Assembly (NCBI GenBank): GCA_002328825.1
Contig: DCWI01000076.1
Location: forward strand, 1 to 36,356
Reading direction: 5' to 3'
Length of the DNA stretch: 36,356 nucleotides
Origin: Nitrospiraceae bacterium UBA2166
GTDB taxonomy: Bacteria > Nitrospirota > Nitrospiria > Nitrospirales > UBA2166
Part shown: in pieces, positions 24,817 to 33,947 of the stretch
Layout of the letters: every line of letters starts with the position of its first letter
Numbering within the stretch: position 1 is the first letter of the stretch
Made by a program: the position numbers and the translations under genes
The notes under the pieces: model-generated
Seen by the model: only the letters and a program-made list of their open reading frames with translations
The model's database searches: none
Told to the model about the DNA's origin: nothing

Positions 24817-27030
24817 ATGCAGGGGGGAACTTTTCGTAAGAAGAAGTTGTTGTTTGTTGTGACGGAAGACTGGTATTTCATTTCACACCGTCTTCCTCTT
24901 GCTATTGCTGCCAAAAACAACGGATATGACGTTAGTGTTGCAACTCGTGTTCGTGAAAATGGGAAGGTTATTCGTGATGCTGGATTGAGGCTTATCCCGT
25001 TTGAACTTTCGCGGGGTGGCATCAATCCGTTGACGGAACTTTGGGCACTCCTGCGGTTAGTCTTTCTGTATGCACGTGAACGGCCAAACATTGTGCATCA
25101 TGTTGCGATGAAGCCCGTATTGTACGGTAGTATTGCTGGGAGAGTGGCTCGCGTTCCACACGTGGTTAATGCTCTAACTGGGATGGGGTGGTTATTTACT
25201 TCAGGTGCAGATGTAGCTAGATGGCTGAGGCCCATTGTGGGGTGGGGCCTTGCCTATCTGCTGCGATCTGGGGTGGCTTTAGTACAAAATCCAGACGATG
25301 CGGATCTACTAGTTCAGTTAGGTGTTCCAGAATGGCGTATTCGCCGTATTGCTGGTTCAGGGGTTGATTTGGAACATTTTTCTCCACATCCGGAACCAAC
25401 TGGAATTCCAATGGTTGTTTTACCTGCACGGTTGTTGTGGGATAAGGGTGTGGGGGAATTTGCCACAGCTGCACGTTTGATTCTTGAGCAAGGGGTTAAG
25501 GCACGTTTTGTGCTTGCTGGTGAGCCTGATACAGACAATCCGTCATCAGTGCCTATGGAGCAGATTGCTCGGTGGAGTGAAAATGGCATTATCGAACATC
25601 TAGGATGGGTAAGTGATATGCCAAAATTGCTAGCTGAAAGTCACATTGTGTGTTTGCCTTCTTACCGCGAGGGTCTACCAAAATCTTTGATTGAAGCCGC
25701 GGCATCTGGGCGGCCTATTGTTACTTCTGATGCTCCGGGTTGTCGGGAAATAGTGAGGAACGGAGACAATGGACTTCTTGTTCCTCCGCGAGATTCTAAG
25801 GCTCTGGCAGAAGCAATTTTGATGTTGATTAGAGACTCCTCAGTACGGCAGAGAATGGGTGAGCGAGGGAGAATTCTCGCAGAAAATGAATTTGCTTTGG
25901 AAACGATCATTCGGCAAACGATCATGTTGTATAAGGAGACGGCAGGGCCAATATCAGAGCAACCTTCTCAACCTGTATTGGAATGGAGCAAGCCATCTCA
26001 GAATCAACGATTGTTTGCAGAATCTGATCATGAAAACTTAGGGCTGAAAGTTTTGGTTACTGGGGCAGGAGGATTTATCGGAGGAAACCTCGTTGAAACT
26101 CTTCTTCATATGGGATGTAGTGTGCGGGCATTTATTCGTGACCAAACAGCCCGTTCGGCATGGACAGAGAATGTGGAGGTCTCTATTGGGCAGCTTGAAG
26201 ATATTTCCAGTCTTAACAAGGCTATGATAGAGAGTGATACGGTTTTTCATTTGGCAGGAATAGGCCATCAGATGTTTGAAATGGAACATATGGACGACAC
26301 CTATCATAAGATTAATGTGGAGGGTACTCGGAATGTTCTTGATTCTGCGATAAGGTGCGGAGTTAAACGGTTCGTATTTTTTAGTAGCGTCAAAACTATG
26401 GGAGAAACCACACAAGAGTGTTTCAGTGAATCTGCAGAAGTCAAGCCAGTAACGAGATATGGAAAATCAAAGCTTGCTGCAGAGGAGTTAGTATTTGATT
26501 ATGGAAGTCGTACTGGATTGCATACGGTGTGTTTGCGTCTTCCTTTGGTTTATGGAGTAGGGAATATAGGTAATTTGTTTCGCATGATAGATGCAATTGA
26601 TCGCGGACTCTTTCCTCCTCTTCCTGACGTGAGGAATTTTCGTAGTATGGTTCATGTTTCCAACGTTGTGGAAGCGGCTATTCTAGCGGCAACGAAGTCA
26701 CAGGCAACTGGCCAATGTTATATCGTGACAGATGGTGTGCCATATTCAACTCGTGCGCTATATGAATGGATTTGTAGGGGGCTCGGAAAACAGGTTCCTA
26801 CATGGTACATACCGATTGGAGCACTTAAGGCTTTGGGGTTGCTCGGTGACCTATTTGGGCATATCCAGCGGAAAAGGTTTATGTTTGATTCTTCAGCGCT
26901 TGATAAATTAACCGGGTCAGCGTGGTATAGTTCTGATCGTATCTCAGCTGAGTTGGGTTACAATCCATTGATATCATTTCCTGACGCGTTACCAGAGCTT
27001 ATTGCATGGTACCGAAAGGTGCGGGTGTGA
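24817..27030 (+). CDS. GT4 glycosyltransferase fused to WbpV-like NAD-dependent epimerase/reductase
   Basis: This single 737-aa ORF has two complete-looking enzymes. Residues 1 to about 375 form a GT4 (PglA/WbpU-like) GT-B transferase, with FVVTEDWYFISHRLPLAIAA, NALTGMGWLF, and the E-x7-E region REGLPKSLIEAAASGRPIVTSD. After a ~30-residue polar linker, residues 409-737 form an extended SDR. This part has LKVLVTGAGGFIGGNLVETL, VFHLAGIGHQ, FFSSVKTMGE, and catalytic YxxxK as RYGKSKLAAEE, resembling WbpV/UDP-4-keto-6-deoxy-GlcNAc reductases or UDP-sugar 4-epimerases. The separate homologues are usually adjacent genes next to wbpL and wbpM, as here. No frameshift is needed to join the halves. Confidence 0.85.
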   Translation: MQGGTFRKKKLLFVVTEDWYFISHRLPLAIAAKNNGYDVSVATRVRENGKVIRDAGLRLIPFELSRGGINPLTELWALLRLVFLYARERPNIVHHVAMKPVLYGSIAGRVARVPHVVNALTGMGWLFTSGADVARWLRPIVGWGLAYLLRSGVALVQNPDDADLLVQLGVPEWRIRRIAGSGVDLEHFSPHPEPTGIPMVVLPARLLWDKGVGEFATAARLILEQGVKARFVLAGEPDTDNPSSVPMEQIARWSENGIIEHLGWVSDMPKLLAESHIVCLPSYREGLPKSLIEAAASGRPIVTSDAPGCREIVRNGDNGLLVPPRDSKALAEAILMLIRDSSVRQRMGERGRILAENEFALETIIRQTIMLYKETAGPISEQPSQPVLEWSKPSQNQRLFAESDHENLGLKVLVTGAGGFIGGNLVETLLHMGCSVRAFIRDQTARSAWTENVEVSIGQLEDISSLNKAMIESDTVFHLAGIGHQMFEMEHMDDTYHKINVEGTRNVLDSAIRCGVKRFVFFSSVKTMGETTQECFSESAEVKPVTRYGKSKLAAEELVFDYGSRTGLHTVCLRLPLVYGVGNIGNLFRMIDAIDRGLFPPLPDVRNFRSMVHVSNVVEAAILAATKSQATGQCYIVTDGVPYSTRALYEWICRGLGKQVPTWYIPIGALKALGLLGDLFGHIQRKRFMFDSSALDKLTGSAWYSSDRISAELGYNPLISFPDALPELIAWYRKVRV

Positions 27031-28118
27031 ACCTTGAGAATTTTGTCGTCGCTGCGTTTGTTCTTCTATTATCGTACTGTTTGACTTTCCTTCTCGCCTC
27101 ATCTAGATCCCGCCTTTTTTATCTTCTTGATTATCCCAATGAGCGCTCCCTCCATAGCCATCCTACGCCTCGAATTGGAGGGATTGCGATATTAGGGAGC
27201 CTTTTTTCTGGACTTCTGTTGGCCTATGTTGGTCACGGCTTAGGATGGTTTCGTGAGTCTATTTGGGCGCATTCCGATCCATTGCAGATGCAGCAGATCC
27301 AATGGATTCTTCTCTTAACTTTATGTATTGCTGCGGTATCGTTTGTAGATGATCGATTCGGTGTACCATCTTGGATTCGATTCGGAGTGCATGCGGTGGT
27401 AGCAGGCAGTGTGGTTTATGGTCTGGGTGTCAAAATCGATATCATTGCAATTCCGCTTCTTGAAACATGGATGCTAGGAGATACGGCGGCACTGCTAACT
27501 ATTTTTTTTCTTATGTGGATTGTGAATTTGTATAATTTTATGGATGGGATGGATGGTTTTGCTGGGGGGATGACGGTTTTAGGATTTGGTTTTCTCAGTG
27601 GAAGTGCTTGGATTGGAGGGAATGAAACGCTTGGAGCACTCGCGCTGTTCATTGCAGCTTCGGCTGGAGGATTTCTCGTATACAATATGCCTCCAGCCAA
27701 AATTTTCATGGGAGATATAGGCAGTACTTCACTTGGGTTCCTTGCTGGAGCACTTTCTGTCGTAGGGATTAGCGCTGGGGTGTTTGACGTGTGGGTGCCG
27801 ATCTTAATTTTCTCTCCATTCATCATGGATGCGACCGCCACACTTTTACGGCGCCTCTTTCAAGGGAAGAAAATATGGTTGCCTCATAGAGAACATTATT
27901 ATCAGAGGTTGGTTTTATCTGGGTGGGGGCGCAAAAGGACGGTGTGGGCAGAGTATGTGCTGATGTGTGTTTGTGGGTGGGGTGCAATTCTGTACGTGTT
28001 TTTGAGTGATGGCGCACAACTCGTTCTTCTGAGTGCTTGGGTGGCACTCTATGGGTTTTTAATGACGGGAGTACAAATAGTGGAGAGAAAATTCTCAAAA
28101 GATGATCGGAACCAGTGA
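27027..28118 (+). CDS. WecA/WbpL-type undecaprenyl-phosphate HexNAc-1-phosphate transferase
   Basis: This 363-aa integral membrane protein of the MraY/WecA family (about 10-11 segments) has RSLHSHPTPRIGGIAI, DDRFGVPSW near residue 110, LYNFMDGMDGFAGG near residue 170, KIFMGDIGSTSLGF near residue 227 and the HREHYYQRL loop near residue 287. GTG 27027 overlaps the preceding stop (GTGA). ATG 27006 would lie inside the upstream gene and add seven residues. It starts repeat-unit synthesis by moving a UDP-HexNAc sugar phosphate to undecaprenyl phosphate. The neighbouring WbpV-like and WbpM-like proteins suggest UDP-QuiNAc or UDP-FucNAc as donor. The 272-bp region after it holds no gene. Confidence 0.87.
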   Translation: MNLENFVVAAFVLLLSYCLTFLLASSRSRLFYLLDYPNERSLHSHPTPRIGGIAILGSLFSGLLLAYVGHGLGWFRESIWAHSDPLQMQQIQWILLLTLCIAAVSFVDDRFGVPSWIRFGVHAVVAGSVVYGLGVKIDIIAIPLLETWMLGDTAALLTIFFLMWIVNLYNFMDGMDGFAGGMTVLGFGFLSGSAWIGGNETLGALALFIAASAGGFLVYNMPPAKIFMGDIGSTSLGFLAGALSVVGISAGVFDVWVPILIFSPFIMDATATLLRRLFQGKKIWLPHREHYYQRLVLSGWGRKRTVWAEYVLMCVCGWGAILYVFLSDGAQLVLLSAWVALYGFLMTGVQIVERKFSKDDRNQ

Positions 28119-28346
28119 TTGTTGTGTTGTAGATGTATTTTTAATCGTGATTGATAACTGTAGTCCGGGAAATCTTGATTTGATTATGGATGTTTTTTCC
28201 TCGCTGTACCACTCGCTTGCTAGAAATATCATTTTAGCATTACTGGGAGCAAAGTGAGATTTGGGTTATGTACTTATGTACTGCAAAGGTGTCAAATCAT
28301 CGACTGGTGGGGTATGATTGGCCTGCAACTGGATGTTTCCGGAAGA

Positions 28347-28352
28347 TATAAT
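28347..28352 (+). promoter_or_regulatory. candidate -10 element upstream of wbpM-type gene
   Basis: A perfect TATAAT lies 38 bp before the GTG start. The hexamer 17 bp upstream (TGCAAC) is a poor -35, so this is only a candidate promoter. The 272-bp gap before this gene (28119-28390) contains nothing else but a short tandem TATGTACT repeat near 28267-28282. Confidence 0.35.
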
Positions 28353-28390
28353 GCGAAAAAATGTAAAATTTCCATAACAAGGGTTTTGGT

Positions 28391-30268
28391 GTGAAGAAAT
28401 TTCTCTTGGAATATCGTCGCCCATTTGTAGTTGTTTTGCATGTGGGTTTGATCGTTTTGGCAAATTTTATTGCCTTCTGGCTAATGTTTGGGCCAGTCAT
28501 TCCAGGTCAGTTCCTAAGACAGTTCGTCGATATGCTTCCATGGCTGGTGGTGATTCGAGGACTGACTTTTCTTCCGTTTCGGCTTTATGAGGGATTGTGG
28601 AGGTATGCCGGCATCTACGATCTTCGTAATATTATTGGAGCTGTTCTTGCCAGCACACTTGTTTTCTATGTGGTGATTTATTGGGGGTTGGGGGAAGATT
28701 CGTATCCCGAGACGATTGTCATGATTGATGCGCTCGTGCTGATTGTTTTGCTTGGTGGTACTCGGATGGCACGACGAGTATATCGTGATGTGGGTCGTAT
28801 AAAACCAGGGAAACGGATATTGATTTATGGTGCGGGAGATGCTGGTGAACGGATTGTTCGCGATATGCAAAATAATTCGTTGTACGAATTTGATCCGGTT
28901 GGGTTTCTCGACGATGACCCCGCAAAGATTGGTGCACATATTCACGGGGTCAAGGTGTTGGGGACGAGTGGTGCTCTTGCCAAGGTAGTGGAGGACACTC
29001 GTCCTAATGCTGTTCTTATCGCGATTCCTTCGGTGAAGCCTGGTCCAATTCGGGAGATTGTCCGGGTGTTGGAACCATTCAAAATTCCAATTAAGACATT
29101 GCCTAATGTTCGAGATCTGTCTAAAAGTGATGTCAATATGAGTAAGGTTCGGGGCCTTTCCGTCAATGATTTGCTGGAGAGGGCACCTATTGGGCTTGAT
29201 TTTGAACCAATCAAACGATTGATTCAAGGAAAACGAATTATGGTGACTGGCGCGGGTGGTTCTATTGGCGCCGAGTTGTGTCGGCAAGTTATTTCGTTTC
29301 ACCCCTCAGCGCTGATTTTGTACGAACGCTATGAGTATGGGTTATATACGGTGGCAAGTGAATTGACCGCAGAAAACAAGGCATGGCCTGTACACGCGGT
29401 GATTGGGGATGTGACAGACAAAAAACGAGTTGACTCGGTTTTTTCTGAACATCAACCTGAGGTGGTTTTTCATGCTGCGGCTCATAAACATGTTCCGCTC
29501 ATGGAGCTGAACCCTTGCGAAGCGGTTAAGAATAATATTATTGGGACTCAAGTGATGGCGCAGGTGGCGCAACGTCATAATGTACGACGTTTTATCCTTA
29601 TCTCAACAGATAAAGCGGTAAGTCCTTCCAGTGTAATGGGGGCCACGAAGAGGGTAGCAGAATTATTGGTTCAAGGAGTTCCATCCAACAATGGGAATGC
29701 GTTTACTGGAGTACGGTTTGGCAATGTGTTGGGAAGTGCTGGTAGCGTAATTCCTCGTTTTCTGGAGCAAATTAAATCAGGTGGTCCGGTGACGGTGACG
29801 CATCCTGAGATGCGACGATATTTTATGCTGATTCCTGAAGCGGTGCAGTTGGTGTTGTACGCTGCAGCACTGGCTAAGGGAGGTGAACTCTTTGTGCTTG
29901 AAATGGGTGAATCGATTAAAATTGTCGATTTGGCTCGGAATATGATTCGCTTGTCTGGGTTTATCCCCGAAGAGGAAATTTCAGTCACCTTTGTGGGTCG
30001 GCGCCCCGGTGAGAAATTACAGGAAGCATTAATTGATACGAACGAGACGCTTGAACCTTCATCGGTTGAGCGAGTATTTAGAATTCGACCAAGTTATATC
30101 CCTGAATCGGTGTTTTTGTCCAAGACTATGGAAGAATTAGAAAAACGTGCAGGAGCTGGGGACGCTCGAGGTGTGATCGATGCTCTTAAAAAGGTTGTTC
30201 CGACGTATCGACCTGTGGATCCGCCACTTTCTTCTCACGTCCCAGTAGTAAAACAGGCTGGGAAGTGA
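28391..30268 (+). CDS. wbpM: WbpM/CapD-type UDP-GlcNAc 4,6-dehydratase, membrane-anchored
   Basis: This 625-aa protein has about four N-terminal membrane helices (residues 10-125). A CoA-binding-like Rossmann domain follows (RILIYGAGDAGERIV, VGFLDDDP). Then comes an SDR domain with VTGAGGSIGAELCRQ near residue 284, AAAHKHVPLMELNP, STDKAVSPSSVMGATKR, EMRRYFMLIPEA and FVGRRPGEKL. The SMK triad (Met replacing Tyr) is characteristic of this inverting/retaining dehydratase subfamily. It produces UDP-4-keto-6-deoxy-HexNAc, which the WbpV-like half of the upstream fusion could reduce. GTG start with AAGGG upstream. Confidence 0.9.
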   Translation: MKKFLLEYRRPFVVVLHVGLIVLANFIAFWLMFGPVIPGQFLRQFVDMLPWLVVIRGLTFLPFRLYEGLWRYAGIYDLRNIIGAVLASTLVFYVVIYWGLGEDSYPETIVMIDALVLIVLLGGTRMARRVYRDVGRIKPGKRILIYGAGDAGERIVRDMQNNSLYEFDPVGFLDDDPAKIGAHIHGVKVLGTSGALAKVVEDTRPNAVLIAIPSVKPGPIREIVRVLEPFKIPIKTLPNVRDLSKSDVNMSKVRGLSVNDLLERAPIGLDFEPIKRLIQGKRIMVTGAGGSIGAELCRQVISFHPSALILYERYEYGLYTVASELTAENKAWPVHAVIGDVTDKKRVDSVFSEHQPEVVFHAAAHKHVPLMELNPCEAVKNNIIGTQVMAQVAQRHNVRRFILISTDKAVSPSSVMGATKRVAELLVQGVPSNNGNAFTGVRFGNVLGSAGSVIPRFLEQIKSGGPVTVTHPEMRRYFMLIPEAVQLVLYAAALAKGGELFVLEMGESIKIVDLARNMIRLSGFIPEEEISVTFVGRRPGEKLQEALIDTNETLEPSSVERVFRIRPSYIPESVFLSKTMEELEKRAGAGDARGVIDALKKVVPTYRPVDPPLSSHVPVVKQAGK

Positions 30269-30340
30269 AAAGGTCAGGCTGTTGACTCAGATGGAATGTT
30301 AGTTTTTATTTCATCTAACTCTGTGGAGGGGAGAGGGTTT

Positions 30341-30628
30341 ATGAGGAAGCAATGGATATTGTTCATAAGCAGCATCCTGTTTGGGATTACGGTGATGAGC
30401 AGTGTGGTTGCTGCTTATGCGGATCACAATGTCAATATCAACACTGCTACAGTGAATAAGCTGAAGACAATTTCAGAGATCGGAACGGTACACGCTGAGA
30501 GAATTGTCGAATATAGAGAGAACGAGCGGCTGTTTAAGACTGTAGATGACCTGTTAAACGTCAAAGGTATTGGAAAAGAAACGGTGGAAAAATTTAGGGA
30601 GCATATCACCGTCGATGAAAAAAGTTAA
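30341..30628 (+). CDS. secreted ComEA-like helix-hairpin-helix protein
   Basis: This 95-aa protein starts with a clear signal peptide (MRKQWILFISSILFGITVMSSVVAAYA). It continues with a ComEA-type double HhH domain: VNINTATVNKLKTISEIG, then VDDLLNVKGIGKETVEKF. GGAGGGGAGAGGG immediately upstream of ATG 30341 makes this the true start, in preference to an in-frame ATG at 30296. Such proteins bind DNA in the periplasm during competence, though many small solo versions have unknown roles. It is the last plus-strand gene and converges on uvrA. Confidence 0.85.
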   Translation: MRKQWILFISSILFGITVMSSVVAAYADHNVNINTATVNKLKTISEIGTVHAERIVEYRENERLFKTVDDLLNVKGIGKETVEKFREHITVDEKS

Positions 30629-30634
30629 CAGAGG

Positions 30635-30652
30635 GTTGGGGGAAAATCCAAC
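30635..30652 (+). terminator. weak hairpin in the convergent gap
   Basis: GTTGG (30635-30639) can pair with CCAAC (30648-30652), with an 8-nt loop, followed by GGAGTTTTCGG. This is a weak intrinsic terminator candidate for the plus-strand gene. No convincing counterpart for uvrA was found in the remaining gap to 30713. Confidence 0.28.
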
Positions 30653-30713
30653 GGAGTTTTCGGCCCGTTTATTTTCTGTACACGTCTTTGCCGGGAACGA
30701 ACGTGTGAGTGTT

Positions 30714-33392
30714 CTAGCAGTTTGTTATTGGGCTGTTCTCTAGGGATGACGTAGAACGTTTCCTTTTGGATCGACCCGTGGAGGTGCTTTGAAGATGTTC
30801 ACCAACGCCGGATTGTGAGAGGGCATAGCCGGTGTGAGAATGTGGGTTTTTTGCTATTTCTTCTGGTCGCCCTGTGGTGATGACTTCCCCTCCTCGATCT
30901 CCTCCCTCAGGGCCCAAGTCAATGATATGATCAGCATGCTTAATAATGTCGAGGTTGTGTTCGATTACGATTACACTGTTTCCTTCAGAAACAAGCCTAT
31001 CCAGCACGTCAAGGAGCTTCTGAATATCAACAAAATGTAGGCCTGTTGTTGGCTCGTCGAGAATATAGAGAGTGCGTCCAGTCGATCGTTTGGATAACTC
31101 CCTAGACAGCTTGACTCGTTGGGCTTCCCCTCCCGATAGGGTAGTTGCGGACTGTCCAAGCCGTATATATCCAAGTCCGACATCGCGCAATGTCTCAAGT
31201 TTTTGACGGATAAGTGGGAGATCCTGAAAAGACTCGATTCCCTCGTCGACCGTAAGGTTAAGAACGTCGGCGATATTTCGCCCTCGATGTTTAATATCCA
31301 GTGTTTCTCGATTGTAACGATGACCATTACAGACTTCACATTTCACAAAAATATCTGGGAGAAAATGCATCTCTATTGTGAGCATTCCGCCGCCATGGCA
31401 TGCTTCACAGCGTCCTCCTTTCACGTTAAAGCTATACCGTCCTGCACGATAGCCTCTCATCCGTGAATCTGGAAGTTGAGCGAAAAAATCTCGGATATAG
31501 GTAAATAGTCCAGTGTACGTTGCTGGATTTGATCGAGGCGTGCGTCCAATTGGATCTTGGGTAATGTTGATTACCTTGTCAATGTGTTCCAGGCCTTTGA
31601 GAGTACGACATCCAGTGAGACGGTGTGATTTTTTTTCTGATTTTCCTGCTTTTCGTTTTCCGTCTTTCCTGTATAACGTTTTGATGAGGGAACGATAGAG
31701 AACATCGAAAACCAGCGAACTTTTTCCTGAGCCAGATACTCCCGTGATGCATGTGAATAGCCCGAGTGGAATGTGTGCAGTGATGTCTTTAAGGTTATGG
31801 GTAAAGGCACCTCCTACACTTAAAAACCTCGTCGCTATTCTCTGTCGAGGAGGGAGAGATACAGCGTTATTTCCACACAAGTAACGTCCTGTAACAGACG
31901 AAGTATTATTCATTATCTCGATTGGTTTCCCACTAGCAACGATAGTGCCGCCATGCACCCCAGCTCCTGGCCCCATGTCCAGCACATAGTCAGACGTTTT
32001 GATTGTGTCTGCGTCATGCTCGACGACGATGACGGTATTACCTAATGCTTGGAGTTCTCTGAGTGTTGAAAGTAGCCGTCGATTGTCTCGATAATGCAGT
32101 CCAATACTTGGTTCGTCTAGGACATACAGCACACCAACTAAGCGTGATCCGATTTGGGTTGCCAGTCGAATTCTCTGGCTTTCTCCTCCGGAGAGTGTGG
32201 CAGTTGCTCGATTAATTGTGAGGTAGTCAAGGCCAACGTTTATCAGGAATCTCAATCGACCCAAAATCTCCTTCAATATGCTTCGCGCAATGATGGCTTC
32301 TCGCCCTTTCAGGTCGAGTTGAGTGAAAAAAACTTCCGCGTCACGTACGGAGAGGTGACACACCTCAGCGATATTTGAGTTTGCAATACGTATTGCAAGA
32401 CTTTCAGGTTTCAATCGATTTCCATTGCATGTTTGACATTGAAGGAACTCATCATATCGACGGCCATCTGCAGCCCCTAGATCATCAGGTAATTCAGCCG
32501 TGATCCCATTTGTCGAGGTAAGGCCGAGCCCATCACAGTCAGGACAGGCTCCATAGGGGCTGTTGAATGAGAAGGAACGAGAACTTAACTCTGGGTAGCT
32601 TACTTGGCATTTAACGCATGAGAGGGACTCACTAAAGAGAAAATCAGTGGTATTGTCGAGATGGATTCCGACTAGGCCACAGGTGAGGTTTTTCGCGATC
32701 TCCATAGATTCGCTAAGACGATGGCGAAGGCGATCATCTCGATCTGATTTTATAACGAGACGATCAACTACAACTTCGATAGTGTGCATCCTATTTTTCT
32801 TAAGTGATATGTCGTCGCTGAGATTATGTAGAGTGCCGTCAATTCTGACGCGAACAAATCCCTGACGCCTCATCTCGAGAAGTTCTTTCCGGTATTCTCC
32901 CTTTCGTCTTCTCACAATTGGCGCAAGAACTAGGCATTGTGAGTTTTGTGGGAATGCCATGACCGAGTCAACCATTTGCTGAATGGTTTGGGAGGTAATT
33001 GGTTGACCGCACCTGAAACAGAATGGTTTTCCAACACGGGCGAAGAGAAGACGAAGATAATCGTAGATTTCTGTAACTGTGCCAACGGTAGATCGAGGGT
33101 TGCGGGATGCTGTTTTTTGTTCAATGGAAATCGCTGGGGATAATCCTTCGATGCCATCGACATCTGGTTTATCCATCTGATCGAGGAACTGTCTTGCATA
33201 GGCCGAGAGCGATTCGACGTACCGTCGCTGCCCTTCAGCATAGATGGTATCGAAGGCGAGGGAGGACTTTCCTGACCCACTTGGCCCCGTGATCACTATC
33301 AGCTGATCACGGGGAAGACTGACGTCTATATTCTTAAGATTGTGTTCGCGCGCGCCACTGATGGCTATGAATGATGCTTGATCTGCCATCAA
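30714..33392 (-). CDS. uvrA: excinuclease ABC subunit A, internally shortened
   Basis: This 892-aa UvrA is the damage-recognition ATPase of nucleotide excision repair. It has Walker A motifs GPSGSGKSS (near residue 36) and GVSGSGKSS (near 548), and ABC signatures [12 protein letters not shown] and [12 protein letters not shown]. The first zinc module is CVKC...CPDC (about 256-283), and a later one is CEAC...CEVC. Only about 28 residues separate the first zinc module from CQTCNGNRL, where E. coli UvrA (from memory) has about 120, so a part of the region before signature I is missing. A basic 30-residue C-terminal tail is present. ATG at 33389 is an alternative start. Confidence 0.95.
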   Translation of the reverse strand: MMADQASFIAISGAREHNLKNIDVSLPRDQLIVITGPSGSGKSSLAFDTIYAEGQRRYVESLSAYARQFLDQMDKPDVDGIEGLSPAISIEQKTASRNPRSTVGTVTEIYDYLRLLFARVGKPFCFRCGQPITSQTIQQMVDSVMAFPQNSQCLVLAPIVRRRKGEYRKELLEMRRQGFVRVRIDGTLHNLSDDISLKKNRMHTIEVVVDRLVIKSDRDDRLRHRLSESMEIAKNLTCGLVGIHLDNTTDFLFSESLSCVKCQVSYPELSSRSFSFNSPYGACPDCDGLGLTSTNGITAELPDDLGAADGRRYDEFLQCQTCNGNRLKPESLAIRIANSNIAEVCHLSVRDAEVFFTQLDLKGREAIIARSILKEILGRLRFLINVGLDYLTINRATATLSGGESQRIRLATQIGSRLVGVLYVLDEPSIGLHYRDNRRLLSTLRELQALGNTVIVVEHDADTIKTSDYVLDMGPGAGVHGGTIVASGKPIEIMNNTSSVTGRYLCGNNAVSLPPRQRIATRFLSVGGAFTHNLKDITAHIPLGLFTCITGVSGSGKSSLVFDVLYRSLIKTLYRKDGKRKAGKSEKKSHRLTGCRTLKGLEHIDKVINITQDPIGRTPRSNPATYTGLFTYIRDFFAQLPDSRMRGYRAGRYSFNVKGGRCEACHGGGMLTIEMHFLPDIFVKCEVCNGHRYNRETLDIKHRGRNIADVLNLTVDEGIESFQDLPLIRQKLETLRDVGLGYIRLGQSATTLSGGEAQRVKLSRELSKRSTGRTLYILDEPTTGLHFVDIQKLLDVLDRLVSEGNSVIVIEHNLDIIKHADHIIDLGPEGGDRGGEVITTGRPEEIAKNPHSHTGYALSQSGVGEHLQSTSTGRSKRKRSTSSLENSPITNC

Positions 33393-33406
33393 TCGAGCTC
33401 ACAGGC

Positions 33407-33434
33407 AAAAAAAAGACTCGAATTTCGCTCGAGC
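33407..33434 (-). terminator. intrinsic terminator of the HU gene
   Basis: On the minus strand GCTCGAG can fold back on ATTCGAGT (core CTCGA/TCGAG at 33429-33433 and 33417-33421), directly followed by CTTTTTTTT. The U-tract ends only about 15 nt before the uvrA start, so it lies in the uvrA leader. The remaining 5' part of the gap has no other feature. Confidence 0.7.
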
Positions 33435-33477
33435 AAACTAATAAAATTTGATGTTCAGATGGCAGAACGTGTATTCG

Positions 33478-33768
33478 CTACTTCTTTTTTCCGGCGACCG
33501 AATCTTTGCACACCTTCGCGACCCTGAACTTTACGACGCGTTTGGCGGGGATTTTTATCACTTCGCCAGTTTGAGGATTGCGCCCTTTTCTGGCCTTTCG
33601 GTTCACCAAGGCAAGTTTTCCTATTCCAGGGAGGGTAAATGTATTTTTGGCTTCACGATATGCGAGATTTGCTATTTCATCGAGAAGTTGAGAGGTGGCT
33701 CTTTTTGTGAACCCTGATTTGGTAGCGAGATGCTCAACAATTGCAGACTTTGTCATTGGTTTTGACAT
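33478..33768 (-). CDS. HU-family DNA-binding protein
   Basis: This 96-aa protein is a nucleoid-associated histone-like protein. The N-terminal helices (MTKSAIVEHLATKSGFTKRATSQLLDEI) are followed by FTLPGIGKLALVNRKARKGRNPQTGEVIKIPAKRVVKFRVAK, which contains the conserved beta-arm RxGRNPxTGExI. The arm and dimer core are complete. A polyG-rich ribosome site (GGGGGGAG) lies 8 nt before the ATG, and a consensus-like promoter sits upstream. HU versus IHF subunit cannot be separated strictly, but the lack of IHF-specific features favours HU. Confidence 0.92.
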   Translation of the reverse strand: MSKPMTKSAIVEHLATKSGFTKRATSQLLDEIANLAYREAKNTFTLPGIGKLALVNRKARKGRNPQTGEVIKIPAKRVVKFRVAKVCKDSVAGKKK

Positions 33769-33842
33769 AGTATGTGCTCCCCCCCGCGTCGGTGTGTACT
33801 ATCGTTCTCTGCGATCAAATTTCATTGCCTCGTAGCGAAGAA

Positions 33843-33871
33843 AGAATAGCTGTCTACTGCGCAGTTGTCAA
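33843..33871 (-). promoter_or_regulatory. sigma-70 type promoter of the HU gene
   Basis: On the minus strand a perfect TTGACA (-35, 33866-33871) is followed after exactly 17 bp by TATTCT (-10, 33843-33848). The start of transcription should fall near 33836, about 68 nt before the HU ATG at 33768. This is the best promoter in the window. Confidence 0.68.
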
Positions 33872-33947
33872 TAGAAAAGAAGCGTTATCTTCATTGGTAT
33901 TTTGATAGTGAAAGTCAAATATCGTCATTTAAATTCTGAGAGGGGTG

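Noticed and set aside
28119..28390. tRNA or small RNA in the gap before the wbpM-type gene
   Set aside because: No cloverleaf or CCA end, no strong hairpin and no terminator-like element could be found by eye.
28514..29302. 262-aa minus-strand ORF opposite the wbpM-type gene
   Set aside because: It lies entirely within a strongly supported gene with all motifs in the opposite strand. Its composition is His/Asn/Pro-rich, as expected for a shadow frame.
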